DNA of 30,127 nt, taken from contig JAFCZU010000064.1 of NCBI GenBank assembly GCA_019314185.1, positions 1 to 30,127 of the forward strand. The letters are read 5' to 3'. How positions within the stretch are numbered: the stretch's first letter is position 1; each line of letters begins with the position of its first letter. Below, one piece after another: positions 1 to 8,274 of this stretch. The notes beneath the pieces were generated by a model. It did no database searches and was not told the DNA's origin. It worked only from the letters and a program-made list of their open reading frames with translations. This DNA is from Deltaproteobacteria bacterium. GTDB lineage: Bacteria > Desulfobacterota > Desulfobacteria > Desulfobacterales > ETH-SRB1. The translations under genes were made by a program, and so were the position numbers.

Positions 1-529
1 TTGCTGATTCCTCGATTTTTATCCTGTCTTCATAAACATGCTTTATCAGATGGCCAAGTTCAGGGAAAATAAGAGCCTTGCAGGCCAGTTTACATGCTTT
101 AAGGCTTCCAGGCATACAAAATAGCAAAGTTCCTTTGATTAAACCGGCAGTGGCGCGGGATAAAAGAGCTGCTGAATCTATTTCTTCAAAACTGAGCATG
201 GCAAACAGAGGTCCGAAGGCTGAAAGCTCTTTTTCAAACATCGGACGCACAGCTTCAATGGTAACATCCCTGCCGCTTATTCCTGTGCCTCCTGTCAGCA
301 AAAGAACATGGGGCCTGTAATCTTGAATAACAGTGAGCGCTGTTTCTTTAATGGTTTCGGCTTCATCAGAAATTACACTGTGAAATACAATTTCGTGTCC
401 CTCTTTTCGGGCCTGCTTGCCGATCCAATGTCCGCTTTTATCATCTGCAAAGGTTCGTGTGGTTGAAACAGAAATTATTCCGACTCTTAAATTCTTTGGA
501 GCATTTTTCTTGTGTTCCTTTGTACCCAT
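1..529 (-). CDS. moaB: Molybdenum cofactor biosynthesis protein MoaB (C-terminus cut by window edge)
   Basis: The minus-strand reading frame opens at 529 (MGTKEHKKNAPKNLRVGIIS) and stays open to the window edge, giving 176 codons. It carries the MoCF/MogA fold signature LLTGGTGISGRD in the middle and a late FCMPGS motif, as in MoaB/Mog proteins that adenylylate molybdopterin before metal insertion. MoaB proteins are usually about 170 residues, so only a few residues should be missing. A GGAG ribosome binding site lies at about 536-539. pyrR lies 66 bases upstream on the same strand. mobA and a moaE-like gene are close by on the other strand, which supports a cofactor role. MogA is the main alternative name. 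Confidence 0.88.
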   Translation of the reverse strand, partial: MGTKEHKKNAPKNLRVGIISVSTTRTFADDKSGHWIGKQARKEGHEIVFHSVISDEAETIKETALTVIQDYRPHVLLLTGGTGISGRDVTIEAVRPMFEKELSAFGPLFAMLSFEEIDSAALLSRATAGLIKGTLLFCMPGSLKACKLACKALIFPELGHLIKHVYEDRIKIEESA

Positions 530-545
530 ATTATCTCCGTTGGTG

Positions 546-572
546 ACTACTCACGTAGTCAGGCTGAAGCTG
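546..572. repeat. 27-bp repeat with small hairpin, copy 1
   Basis: A 27-base string beginning ACTACTCACGTAGTCAGGCT is identical to 28172-28198. Its first part is a hairpin (GACTAC, TCAC loop, GTAGTC at 545-560). Here it lies between pyrR and moaB; the other copy lies just before hepT. It is a short dispersed repeat of unknown role. Confidence 0.75.
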
Positions 573-595
573 TTTAAACTGAAGGCTGAAGGGGG

Positions 596-1132
596 TTAGG
601 ACTCTTCAATAGTGATCTGATCTCTGCCGTCACATTCAGAAAGCAAAACATTAACTGTTTCCGAGCGTCTTGTTTCAATATATTTCCCAACATAATTAGC
701 CTGAATCGGAAGTTCCCTGTGCCCCCTGTCAACAAGCACGGCCAGTTCAACCTGATCCGGTCTTCCAAAATCTACTATAGCATCCATCGCCGCCCTGATA
801 GTGCGGCCTGTGAACAAAACATCATCTACTAATATTATATGTTTGCTATCTACAGAAAAGGATATATCCGTAGCCTGAACAACAGGGTGATGACTGATCC
901 TGGTCCAGTCATCACGATATAGTGTGATGTCAATATCGCCTGTCGGGACAATTATCCCTTCGATTTCATTAATGCGGGACTGGATACGTTTTGCAAGATA
1001 TACCCCCCGTGTATGAATGCCTATTAAAGTAAGGCTTTCAGCGCCTTTGTGTATCTCAAGAATCTCATGTGTAATTCTTGTCATTATCCGATTAATATCT
1101 GCTGCATCCAAAATTATATCTTGTTTGCTCAT
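596..1132 (-). CDS. pyrR: PyrR: pyrimidine operon regulator / uracil phosphoribosyltransferase
   Basis: This 178-residue protein has the usual length and pattern of PyrR. The PRPP-binding loop is VDDVLFTGRT at residues 102-111, and the N-terminal GIHTRGVYLA (38-47) and later VDRGHRELPI segments are typical. In many bacteria PyrR binds pyr mRNA leaders in response to UMP and also makes UMP from uracil and PRPP. No pyr biosynthetic gene or PyrR-binding leader is visible here, so a regulatory role cannot be shown; proteobacterial PyrR may act mainly as an enzyme. It starts with ATG at 1132 and precedes moaB on the same strand. Confidence 0.93.
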   Translation of the reverse strand: MSKQDIILDAADINRIMTRITHEILEIHKGAESLTLIGIHTRGVYLAKRIQSRINEIEGIIVPTGDIDITLYRDDWTRISHHPVVQATDISFSVDSKHIILVDDVLFTGRTIRAAMDAIVDFGRPDQVELAVLVDRGHRELPIQANYVGKYIETRRSETVNVLLSECDGRDQITIEES

Positions 1133-1212
1133 TATTTTTCTCCGGCAATCTTAATCGCAAATTTCTAACCTATCTTTTTTATATCATGTAATAATTTGAG
1201 ATCAAGATTAAT

Positions 1213-1230
1213 ATCTTAACACCTGACATT
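1213..1230 (+). repeat. 18-bp motif ATCTTAACACCTRACAYT, copy 1
   Basis: ATCTTAACACCTGACATT abuts the left end of the inverted-repeat element at 1231. Related copies are at 3782-3799 (one base different) and, inverted, at 16487-16505. All three lie beside longer repeats in gene-free gaps. Confidence 0.6.
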
Positions 1231-1410
1231 TGATGAACCCGTAAAAAGTCTCGAAATTGTCATGCCGGACCCCGTATCCGGTGCGGGGCAGGCCCGATCC
1301 GGCATCCAGAACGCATTGAATTTACTGGATAGCGCTAAAGCTTCACTACGTGCCCGGCTTTCGCCGGAATGACGGGAAACGGTATTTTTCGACTTTTTAC
1401 GAATTCATCA
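1231..1410. mobile_element. MITE-like element A1 (180 bp, inverted ends)
   Basis: The ends are TGATGAACCCGTAAAAAGTC (1231-1250) and, read on the minus strand, TGATGAATTCGTAAAAAGTC (1391-1410), 18 of 20 matching. CATT flanks it on both sides (1227-1230 and 1411-1414), which looks like a 4-base target duplication. The interior has no coding capacity. It differs from the interior of copies at 21432 and 25800 and includes a 27-base segment (1327-1353) that recurs at 28743. This fits a non-autonomous element moved by a transposase encoded elsewhere. Confidence 0.75.
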
Positions 1411-1420
1411 CATTTAAATT

Positions 1421-1534
1421 CTCAAGTTTCGCACCCTTTAATTTAGCCGAAGCGTTAGACGGCAAGGGTTAGAAATGTTATTTTCAACCCTTACCGTCTT
1501 GATATTGATAAAAATCAAGGGTGCGAAACTTGAG
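1421..1534. repeat. Palindromic element B1 (CTCAAGTTTCGCACCC ends)
   Basis: CTCAAGTTTCGCACCC at 1421-1436 is answered by a perfect inverted copy at 1519-1534. Inside is a second long inverted repeat, AGACGGCAAGGGTT (1457-1470) against AACCCTTACCGTCTT (1486-1500), so the whole 114 bases can form one long hairpin. Partial copies of the left end occur at 7253, 10396 and 24664. The gap 1133-1616 holds this element, element A1 and a short 18-base repeat, and no gene that I can see. Confidence 0.8.
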
Positions 1535-1616
1535 TAAATTGCCTTGATTTTACCTGCTATTTTTCATATGCTTTTATGTTTTAAATTTTACAAAAACAAA
1601 GAGGCATCTTTTCAAT

Positions 1617-2231
1617 ATGAAATATCCCTGTTCAGGCATAATACTTGCCGGCGGGTTAAACACCCGTTTTTCCGGCAACAATAAGGCGTTTATCAGTATT
1701 GACGGGAAAACTATCCTTGATCATATATATGAAGTTTTTTCCGGTCTGTTCGAAGAGATCATCCTTGTTACCAATGATCCGCTCGAATATCTTGGGTGGA
1801 ATTTTAATGTTGTGACAGATATTTACCAGATCCGGAGTTCTCTGACAGGTATTCACGCGGGTCTTTTTTATTCAACCAATCCATATTCTTTTTTTACAGC
1901 CTGCGACACCCCGTTTCTGAAAACAGAACTAATTGATATGATAGTGAATAATATTCAACCAAAGATCGACGTTGTTATGCCTGAGGCTCAGGATGGCTTG
2001 CAGCCTTTATGCGCCGTATATTCAAAAAATTGTCTTACACTTGTTGAACGGCATCTCGCCCGGAAAGAATTTAAGATCAGACAGTTTTTTCAAAAGGTAC
2101 GGACAAAAAAAATTCCTGAAAAATTATTACGCGAAAAAGATCCTGATCTGTTGTCTTTTTTGAACATTAATACGCTGGATGATCTGGACAGGGCAAAACA
2201 AATTGTCCAAAAGCAAAAGGAGAGGTTATGA
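1617..2231 (+). CDS. mobA: Molybdenum cofactor guanylyltransferase MobA
   Basis: This 204-residue nucleotidyltransferase-fold protein would join GMP to molybdopterin to make the guanine dinucleotide cofactor used by DMSO-reductase-family enzymes. The N-terminal signature GIILAGGLNTRFSGNNKAF (residues 8-26) is the GTP-binding loop with its conserved Lys. ACDTPFL near residue 100 is the metal-binding region, and VMPEAQDGLQPLCAVY follows as in MobA. AAGAGG lies about 12 bases before the ATG. The next gene overlaps its stop as ATGA, so the two are translationally coupled. The gene is divergent from pyrR-moaB across a repeat-filled gap. Confidence 0.9.
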   Translation: MKYPCSGIILAGGLNTRFSGNNKAFISIDGKTILDHIYEVFSGLFEEIILVTNDPLEYLGWNFNVVTDIYQIRSSLTGIHAGLFYSTNPYSFFTACDTPFLKTELIDMIVNNIQPKIDVVMPEAQDGLQPLCAVYSKNCLTLVERHLARKEFKIRQFFQKVRTKKIPEKLLREKDPDLLSFLNINTLDDLDRAKQIVQKQKERL

Positions 2232-2587
2232 ATAGCGCTACTTTTATCGATGAAATCAAAAAACACCCGGATTATGAAAAGGTTGGAATGATCCTGTGCC
2301 ATAACGGCGTTGTGCGGGGCACATCACGCGATGGCCGGAAAGTATCCGGGTTGAAGGTTGCAGTTGATCATGAAAAATTGCGGCAGATTATACAGGAGCA
2401 GAAAAAAAAATCCGGAATAATTGAGATACTGGTACAAATTAATGAAAACAGAAAGTTATCCGTAGGGGATGATGTGATGTTTCTGGTGGTTGCCGGTGAC
2501 ATACGGGACAATGTTATTGCGACGCTGAAAGACACACTAAATGCTGTCAAAACAACCGTGACACAGAAAACCGAATTTTTTGTGTGA
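2228..2587 (+). CDS. MoaE-like molybdopterin synthase large subunit
   Basis: The 119-residue product resembles MoaE, which transfers sulfur from MoaD onto precursor Z. VRGTSRDGRKVSGLKV (residues 29-44) matches the MoaE pattern around the conserved Arg, and the C-terminal LKDTLNAVKTTVTQKTEFF resembles the usual lysine-containing end. It is shorter than classical MoaE (about 150) and lacks a clear His-Arg-x-Gly segment before SVGDD, so catalytic competence is uncertain. A strong GGAGAGG site lies at the end of mobA and the start overlaps the mobA stop. The mobA pairing supports a cofactor role. I leave the symbol empty because of the divergence. Confidence 0.75.
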   Translation: MNSATFIDEIKKHPDYEKVGMILCHNGVVRGTSRDGRKVSGLKVAVDHEKLRQIIQEQKKKSGIIEILVQINENRKLSVGDDVMFLVVAGDIRDNVIATLKDTLNAVKTTVTQKTEFFV

Positions 2588-2595
2588 TCAGGTGT

Positions 2596-3054
2596 TTATT
2601 TATTGACAAGTTCCTTATACGCTTTTTGTATTTCCTTAAAACGTTTTTCCGCCAGTTCTTTAAATTCTTCTCCGAGATGAAGAACCTTGTCCGGATGATA
2701 TTTGTTTGCAAGTTTTCTGTAAGCAGCTTTTATCTGTTCTTCTTCAGCATTTCTTGGGATTCCAAGCACCGTATAAGGATCGCCGGCTCCATGCTTTCCC
2801 CTGGACTGATATTTGTCTGATGTTTTATTTTCAGAAAATCCTCTGTTGCTTTTTCTTGCAAAGGATTGATGGTTATCCTGATCGTAGTTTGCGTATTTGT
2901 ATCCTTTTTGTTTTTTAGAATAAAAATATTTCCACAAAAGATATAAAATAATCAGATCATCTATCCATCCCCAACCAACAATCATGTCTGGAAAAAGGTC
3001 ATAAGGACAAAGAGTATAAAACAATGCTAATAGCGACAGGACAATTTTTACCAT
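2596..3054 (-). CDS. DUF1232 membrane / J-domain fusion protein
   Basis: Residues 1-45 form a hydrophobic segment with the DUF1232 (YkvA) signature [21 protein letters not shown] hydrophilic linker (about 46-90) follows, then a C-terminal J domain (about 92-152) with the Hsp70-activating HPD triad at 120-122 and the QKAYKELV helix. It is probably a membrane-anchored J protein that recruits DnaK; the client is unknown. Its ATG lies 3 bases after the stop of the PilZ gene, so the two form an operon. No substrate-binding zinc or C-terminal DnaJ domain is present. Confidence 0.85.
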   Translation of the reverse strand: MVKIVLSLLALFYTLCPYDLFPDMIVGWGWIDDLIILYLLWKYFYSKKQKGYKYANYDQDNHQSFARKSNRGFSENKTSDKYQSRGKHGAGDPYTVLGIPRNAEEEQIKAAYRKLANKYHPDKVLHLGEEFKELAEKRFKEIQKAYKELVNK

Positions 3055-3057
3055 GAA

Positions 3058-3426
3058 TTAAATCAGTCCGGGATGACAACGGAGTTCCTTTTCAATTTCA
3101 TCGGTGTTCAGAGCATTATAGCGAACAATGTTCTGGAGATGAAAGAGACTGTCAGTCTCAATCCCCGTGAATTTGACGGCTATCATTTCCGAATCGTTAC
3201 GAACAATCTCTCCATTCACCTGAACTTCCAATTTGCTGCCTGTTCCGCTCAGATGAATCACCACAAGACATTCTGATCCCACTTTTATATCTTCAGAAAT
3301 CGGCAGGAGACAGCCTCCGACGCTGAGATCGTTGATTTTATTCGTTTTGTATGTAAGATTGTTAACATGTATTTCCGTTGTGACACTAAAAGGAATACGA
3401 CTGAAACGTCTTTTTTCGATAGACAT
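3058..3426 (-). CDS. PilZ-domain protein (probable c-di-GMP receptor)
   Basis: This 122-residue protein is essentially one PilZ domain. The RRFSR motif (residues 6-10) and the DLSVGG motif (about 34-39) are the two conserved c-di-GMP contact elements, RxxxR and D/NxSxxG, and both are intact. The start at 3426 has a near-perfect AAAGGAGG site about 7 bases upstream. It leads an operon with the DUF1232/J protein, suggesting c-di-GMP input to a membrane chaperone function, which is inference. The target process is not apparent from neighbours. Confidence 0.88.
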   Translation of the reverse strand: MSIEKRRFSRIPFSVTTEIHVNNLTYKTNKINDLSVGGCLLPISEDIKVGSECLVVIHLSGTGSKLEVQVNGEIVRNDSEMIAVKFTGIETDSLFHLQNIVRYNALNTDEIEKELRCHPGLI

Positions 3427-3443
3427 AAAAGGCCTCCTTTATT

Positions 3444-3735
3444 TGATGAACTCGTAAAAAGCTAAGTTATGCCGCTTTGCGACACTGTAACCGAAAACAA
3501 CTTGTTAATTATTTGAATATCGAACAAGGAATTTCGAATGATGAAGTGTGGAATCGCTACGTTCTATCTTTTTACATATTAAAAATGATAGAATACCTTA
3601 CTTCGACATTCATAATTTCTTGTTCGATATTCTGCGGTTCAAAACAAACTCGTAAATTTGATTTTTAAAAAAGCAAAATATATCGAACAATTAACGAGTT
3701 GCTTGAAAATCTTTTGTGAAAAAGCATCAAAGCTG
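3444..3735. mobile_element. Composite repeat: decayed A-type element with palindrome C1 nested inside
   Basis: TGATGAACTCGTAAAAAG at 3444-3461 is the left end of the A family, and the stretch through about 3510 (AAGTTATGCCGCTTTGCGAC and on) resembles the element at 19245. The sequence resumes at about 3683 with AATTAACGAGTTGCTTGAAA and ends GAAAAAGCATCAA, as in 19310-19366. The middle is occupied by the palindrome at 3515-3632 and its tail. This reads as one element inserted into another. The gap 3427-3854 holds only this, an 18-base repeat at 3782 and AT-rich sequence. Confidence 0.6.
3515..3632. repeat. 118-bp imperfect palindrome C1
   Basis: GAATATCGAACAAG at 3515-3528 is answered by its exact inverse CTTGTTCGATATTC at 3619-3632, and the arms stay partly complementary inward. 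The copy at 16523-16640 has the same length and is nearly identical by eye, with matching downstream sequence for another 40 or so bases. It has no coding potential. Confidence 0.8.
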
Positions 3736-3781
3736 CTATTTGCGAAATGTGTTAAGCGTTTGATATAACAATTAAATTTTT

Positions 3782-3799
3782 ATCTTAACACCTAACATT
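3782..3799 (+). repeat. 18-bp motif ATCTTAACACCTRACAYT, copy 2
   Basis: ATCTTAACACCTAACATT is one base different from 1213-1230 and lies about 55 bases before the maf start. Its proximity to longer repeats suggests it is a repeat remnant rather than an operator. Confidence 0.5.
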
Positions 3800-3854
3800 T
3801 TATGTATCTGACTTACTGCTTGTCAAATAATATGTCATCTGATAATTTGTTGCA

Positions 3855-4478
3855 ATGCAAAAACCATGTGATGATCCAATATTAATTCTGGCATCCAAAT
3901 CTCCGCGGCGCCGGTATCTTTTAGAACAGGCAGGAATTTCTTTTAGCGTTATTCCAAGCAACTTTGATGAAAGTACTGTATCCTTGTCTTCGCCTGAAGT
4001 TTATGTAAAGGTTCTCGCTGAAAAAAAGGCTGATGAAGTATCAAAAAAGCATCCTGAAAGATGGGTTGTTGGAGCTGATACAATTGTTCTGATAGACAGC
4101 ATTGTTCTTGGAAAACCAGGTTCAAGGGATGAAGCACGCGATATGTTAAAAAGTCTCGCAGGCCAGACTCATCAAATTTTAACAGGTTATTGTATATGCT
4201 GCAAAACAAAAAAACGCTGCTTTTCAGAAACAATTAAAACAGATGTTCTTTTTAAAAACCTGTCTGATGAGGAGATCGAGTGGTACATACATACAAAGGA
4301 GCCTTTTGACAAGGCAGGAGCATATGCAATTCAGGGCTTTGGCACATTCCTTGTGAAAAGTATCAACGGTTCTTATACAAATGTTGTCGGGCTTCCTGTT
4401 TGTGAGATTGTTGAATTTTTGATTAAAGAGGGTATCCTGGGCCGGGAGTTAGAGGTGGGAGGCCGGACCAGGGATTGA
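3855..4478 (+). CDS. maf: Maf-family nucleoside triphosphate pyrophosphatase
   Basis: The product (207 residues) hydrolyses non-canonical or excess nucleoside triphosphates to monophosphates. The N-terminal LASKSPRRRYLLEQAGISF (residues 12-30) is the Maf signature loop. VGADTIV, LGKPGS and the conserved KAGAYAIQGFG follow in order. Length is slightly above the usual 190-200 because of a C-terminal tail (LGRELEVGGRTRD) that may be non-conserved read-through. No strong ribosome binding site precedes the ATG at 3855. The gene stands alone between repeat-rich gaps. Confidence 0.9.
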   Translation: MQKPCDDPILILASKSPRRRYLLEQAGISFSVIPSNFDESTVSLSSPEVYVKVLAEKKADEVSKKHPERWVVGADTIVLIDSIVLGKPGSRDEARDMLKSLAGQTHQILTGYCICCKTKKRCFSETIKTDVLFKNLSDEEIEWYIHTKEPFDKAGAYAIQGFGTFLVKSINGSYTNVVGLPVCEIVEFLIKEGILGRELEVGGRTRD

Positions 4479-4555
4479 TATTTGTCGATGGGTTTCTACG
4501 TTTCTGTGTGGAAACGAGAAAAAACAACTTAGTCTTTATTGTTTTTATCATAGAG

Positions 4556-4574
4556 CACAGAGAAAACCTCTGTG
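4556..4574. repeat. Small hairpin in the kdnA leader
   Basis: CACAGAG and CTCTGTG form a 7-bp stem around a 5-base loop, and CTCTGTG occurs again nearby (4591-4597). It lies about 50 bases before kdnA, which has a clear GGAGG site at 4612-4616. It may be a dispersed repeat; a regulatory role is unproven. Confidence 0.35.
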
Positions 4575-4623
4575 TACTTTGTGATCTCTGTGGTAAGTTG
4601 CAGTTAAGTATGGAGGATTAATT

Positions 4624-5820
4624 ATGCCGGGTTTTGAAATATTTGGAGATGAGGAAAGAAAAGAGGTTCAGGACGTTCTTGATACAGGAGTTTTGTTTCG
4701 TTATGGTTTTGATCAGGCTCGCAATGGCCACTGGAAGGCAAAAACATTTGAAACAGAGCTGGCGAAAGGTGTGGGTGTAAAATACAGCCACTTGTGCTCC
4801 AGCGGTACATCGGCGCTTTGTATAGCTTTGGCATCCTGCGGTGTTGGGGCGGGAGATGAAGTGATTGTTCCCCCGTTTACCTTTATAGCAACGATTGAAG
4901 CTGTTCTTGGGGCCGGAGCCGTGCCTGTGTTTGCTGAAATTGATGAAACATTATGCCTCGATCCTGAAGCTGTCAGGGCTGCTGTAACTTCTCGCACAAA
5001 AGCCGTGCTGCCTGTACATATGTGTGGAGCCATGGCTCGTATTGATGAAATAAAAGATCTATGTGATCAAAAACAGATTGTTTTGATAGAGGATGCCTGC
5101 CAGGCTATCGGCGGCACGCTTAACGGGAAAGCTTTAGGCTCATTCGGGCAAATTGGCTGTTTTTCATTCGATCCTGTCAAAACAATTACATGCGGCGAGG
5201 GAGGAGCGGTTGTAACCGACGACGAGAAGCTATACAAAACAGCCGAAGCATATGCAGACCATGGACATGACCATATAGGCGATGACAGAGGGCTTGAGTG
5301 TCATCCTGCTCTTGGGACAAACTATCGCATAAGTGAGTTGAATGCAGCGGTAGGCCTGGCACAGTTGAGAAAGCTTGATTATATTCTGGAAAAACAGCGC
5401 TCATCTAAAAAAGCCATCAAGGATGCTCTGACCCGGTTTCCGGAAATCACATTTCGCAGAATTCCGGATGAAAAAGGCGATTCAGCCACATTCCTTTCAT
5501 TTTTTCTGCCAAAAGAATCACTAACCCGCAAAATTGCAGGCGATCTTGGAAGAGCGGGCGTTGATGCCTGTTTCTACTGGTATGATAATAACTGGCACTA
5601 TATAAGAAACTGGGATCACTTGAAAAAGCTTAAGTCTGCGGCAAAATTGTCTGTCAGTTTGCTCGAAAAATGCCCGGACTATGGAAAAGTAAACCTTCCT
5701 CAATCTGATCAGATAATGAGCAGAACCATATCAATGCTGATAAAGCTTTCCTGGACAGAGGATGAACTCAAACAGAGGGTAGAGAAAATTGTTGGAGTGT
5801 TGGATAAGAGTTTGAAGTAA
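4624..5820 (+). CDS. kdnA: 8-amino-3,8-dideoxy-manno-octulosonate transaminase KdnA
   Basis: This is a 398-residue PLP aminotransferase of the DegT/DnrJ/EryC1 fold. The PLP lysine is Lys186 in DPVKTITCGEGGA, Asp157 (IEDACQA) contacts the cofactor ring, and SSGTSALCIAL (59-69) forms the phosphate cup. The following kdnB gene is a clear match to the Kdo 8-oxidase of Shewanella, and together the pair makes 8-amino-8-deoxy-Kdo: KdnB oxidises C8 of Kdo and KdnA aminates it with glutamate. The sugar replaces Kdo in the lipopolysaccharide inner core. TGGAGG lies 8 bases before the ATG. The specific call depends mainly on the neighbour; by itself this would be a sugar aminotransferase. Confidence 0.87.
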   Translation: MPGFEIFGDEERKEVQDVLDTGVLFRYGFDQARNGHWKAKTFETELAKGVGVKYSHLCSSGTSALCIALASCGVGAGDEVIVPPFTFIATIEAVLGAGAVPVFAEIDETLCLDPEAVRAAVTSRTKAVLPVHMCGAMARIDEIKDLCDQKQIVLIEDACQAIGGTLNGKALGSFGQIGCFSFDPVKTITCGEGGAVVTDDEKLYKTAEAYADHGHDHIGDDRGLECHPALGTNYRISELNAAVGLAQLRKLDYILEKQRSSKKAIKDALTRFPEITFRRIPDEKGDSATFLSFFLPKESLTRKIAGDLGRAGVDACFYWYDNNWHYIRNWDHLKKLKSAAKLSVSLLEKCPDYGKVNLPQSDQIMSRTISMLIKLSWTEDELKQRVEKIVGVLDKSLK

Positions 5821-7161
<1,341 letters not shown>

Positions 7162-7252
7162 GAAAGCGGGTTGTTAATGGAGCTTCAAACAATCATTTCC
7201 GGTAGAATCTTTTCAACCTGTGCAGTTAGGATTTACCGTGTTTTGTTAATAA

Positions 7253-7407
7253 CTCAAGTTTCGCATCCTTTAATTTAGCCAAAGCGTTAGACGGCAAGGG
7301 CTAAAAATAAATTTTAAGGCGAAATATACTGCCTGTGGTTTTTACAACGGCGCCAATCAATTAATATAAGATTGATGCTTTTAGCGCCTGATCGTAATGT
7401 ATGCCGC
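7253..7407. mobile_element. Element B2, fused to the rluB-like gene 3' end
   Basis: CTCAAGTTTCGCATCC starts at 7253 and continues as in the other B copies (TTTAATTTAGCCAAAGCGTTAG). From here to about 7380 the sequence is almost identical to 10396-10523. The motif GCGCCTGATCGTAATGTATG at 7384 recurs at 10560. The right-hand part lies inside the reading frame of the pseudouridine synthase and provides its last 30 or so residues. No inverted right end is visible. Confidence 0.7.
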
Positions 7408-8117
7408 CCGCCAAACCTGATTCCCTTTAAGAGAGCATCTTTTTCTTTTTCCGTTAGATAGCGCCATTTTCCTCTTGCAAGCCTTCCGAGTTTTATGTTT
7501 GCAATCCTTATCCTGTTTAATTGTATAACACCGTTGCCTGTTTTTCCTGCCATGCGGCGTATCTGTCTGTTTTTGCCCTCTTTTAATACAATCCGAAATT
7601 GTTTTAAAGAAATTCTTTTTATTTCCGCGGGTCTGGTTTTTGTTCCCATTATCGGCATACCCTGTGCCATATTTAGAAGAGCTTTGTCGGTCAAGGGTTT
7701 TGCCACGGTTACTTCATATTCTTTTTCATGATCAAAGGAAGGGTGAGAAAGCCTGTGATGCAGTTCTCCATCGTTTGTTAAAAGCAAAAGCCCTGTTGAA
7801 TCTTTGTCAAGACGTCCAACCGGATAAACGCGCCCGGAAATATCTATAAGGTCTAATACAATCTTATCCCCCGGCTGGTTGCAGCTTGTAACATAGCCCA
7901 TGGGCTTGTTCAGTGCGATGTAAACCATATCCTGCTTGATTGCAACCGGCTTCCCATTGATTTCCACCCTGTCTTTTTCAGGATCAACCTTTGTGCCAAG
8001 CTCGTTTACAACTTTGCCGTTAACCTTTACAAGGCCGTCTGTTATATGTTTTTCTCCATGTCTTCTGGAACAGCATCCAGCCATTGAGAGAAATTTTTGC
8101 AGTCGTATTAATACCAT
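7314..8117 (-). CDS. RsuA/RluB-type 16S/23S rRNA pseudouridine synthase
   Basis: Starting at the ATG at 8117 (MVLIRLQKFLSMAGCCSRR) gives 267 residues. An S4 RNA-binding domain (about 2-60) is followed by the catalytic domain with VYPVGRLDKDSTGLLLLTNDG, whose Asp is the nucleophile, and the KEGKNRQIRRMAG motif of the RsuA/RluB group. A GTG further upstream at 8249 would add a stretch encoded by low-complexity repeat and is rejected. The last 30 or so residues, from about GGRHTLRSGAK to the stop, are encoded by repeat element B2, so the natural C-terminus has been replaced. The catalytic core is intact. RluB is more likely than RluE/RluF or RsuA, but I do not assign it. Confidence 0.88.
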   Translation of the reverse strand: MVLIRLQKFLSMAGCCSRRHGEKHITDGLVKVNGKVVNELGTKVDPEKDRVEINGKPVAIKQDMVYIALNKPMGYVTSCNQPGDKIVLDLIDISGRVYPVGRLDKDSTGLLLLTNDGELHHRLSHPSFDHEKEYEVTVAKPLTDKALLNMAQGMPIMGTKTRPAEIKRISLKQFRIVLKEGKNRQIRRMAGKTGNGVIQLNRIRIANIKLGRLARGKWRYLTEKEKDALLKGIRFGGRHTLRSGAKSINLILIDWRRCKNHRQYISP

Positions 8118-8274
8118 ACTCTTTGGATTGTTGATTGTTGATTGATGGAATCGCTTTGCTTTCTGACCTCTGACTTCCGACTTCCGACCTCCGACTTCTG
8201 ACCACTGATCTCTGATTTTTACGGCTGAAAGCCACTCCCACTCAACCACTCAACCACTCGACTACTCGACCAAT
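8118..8274. repeat. Low-complexity spacer between argJ and the pseudouridine synthase
   Basis: The stretch contains runs of TTGATTGTTGATTGATGG, repeated TCTGACTTCCGAC-like units (8161-8215) and repeated CAACCACTC units (8242-8262). These imperfect short tandem units look like slippage products. Nothing in it resembles a gene. Confidence 0.6.

Noticed and set aside
8118..8249. A GTG start that would extend the pseudouridine synthase by 44 residues
   Set aside because: The added part is encoded by low-complexity repeat, while the S4 domain starts right after the ATG at 8117.
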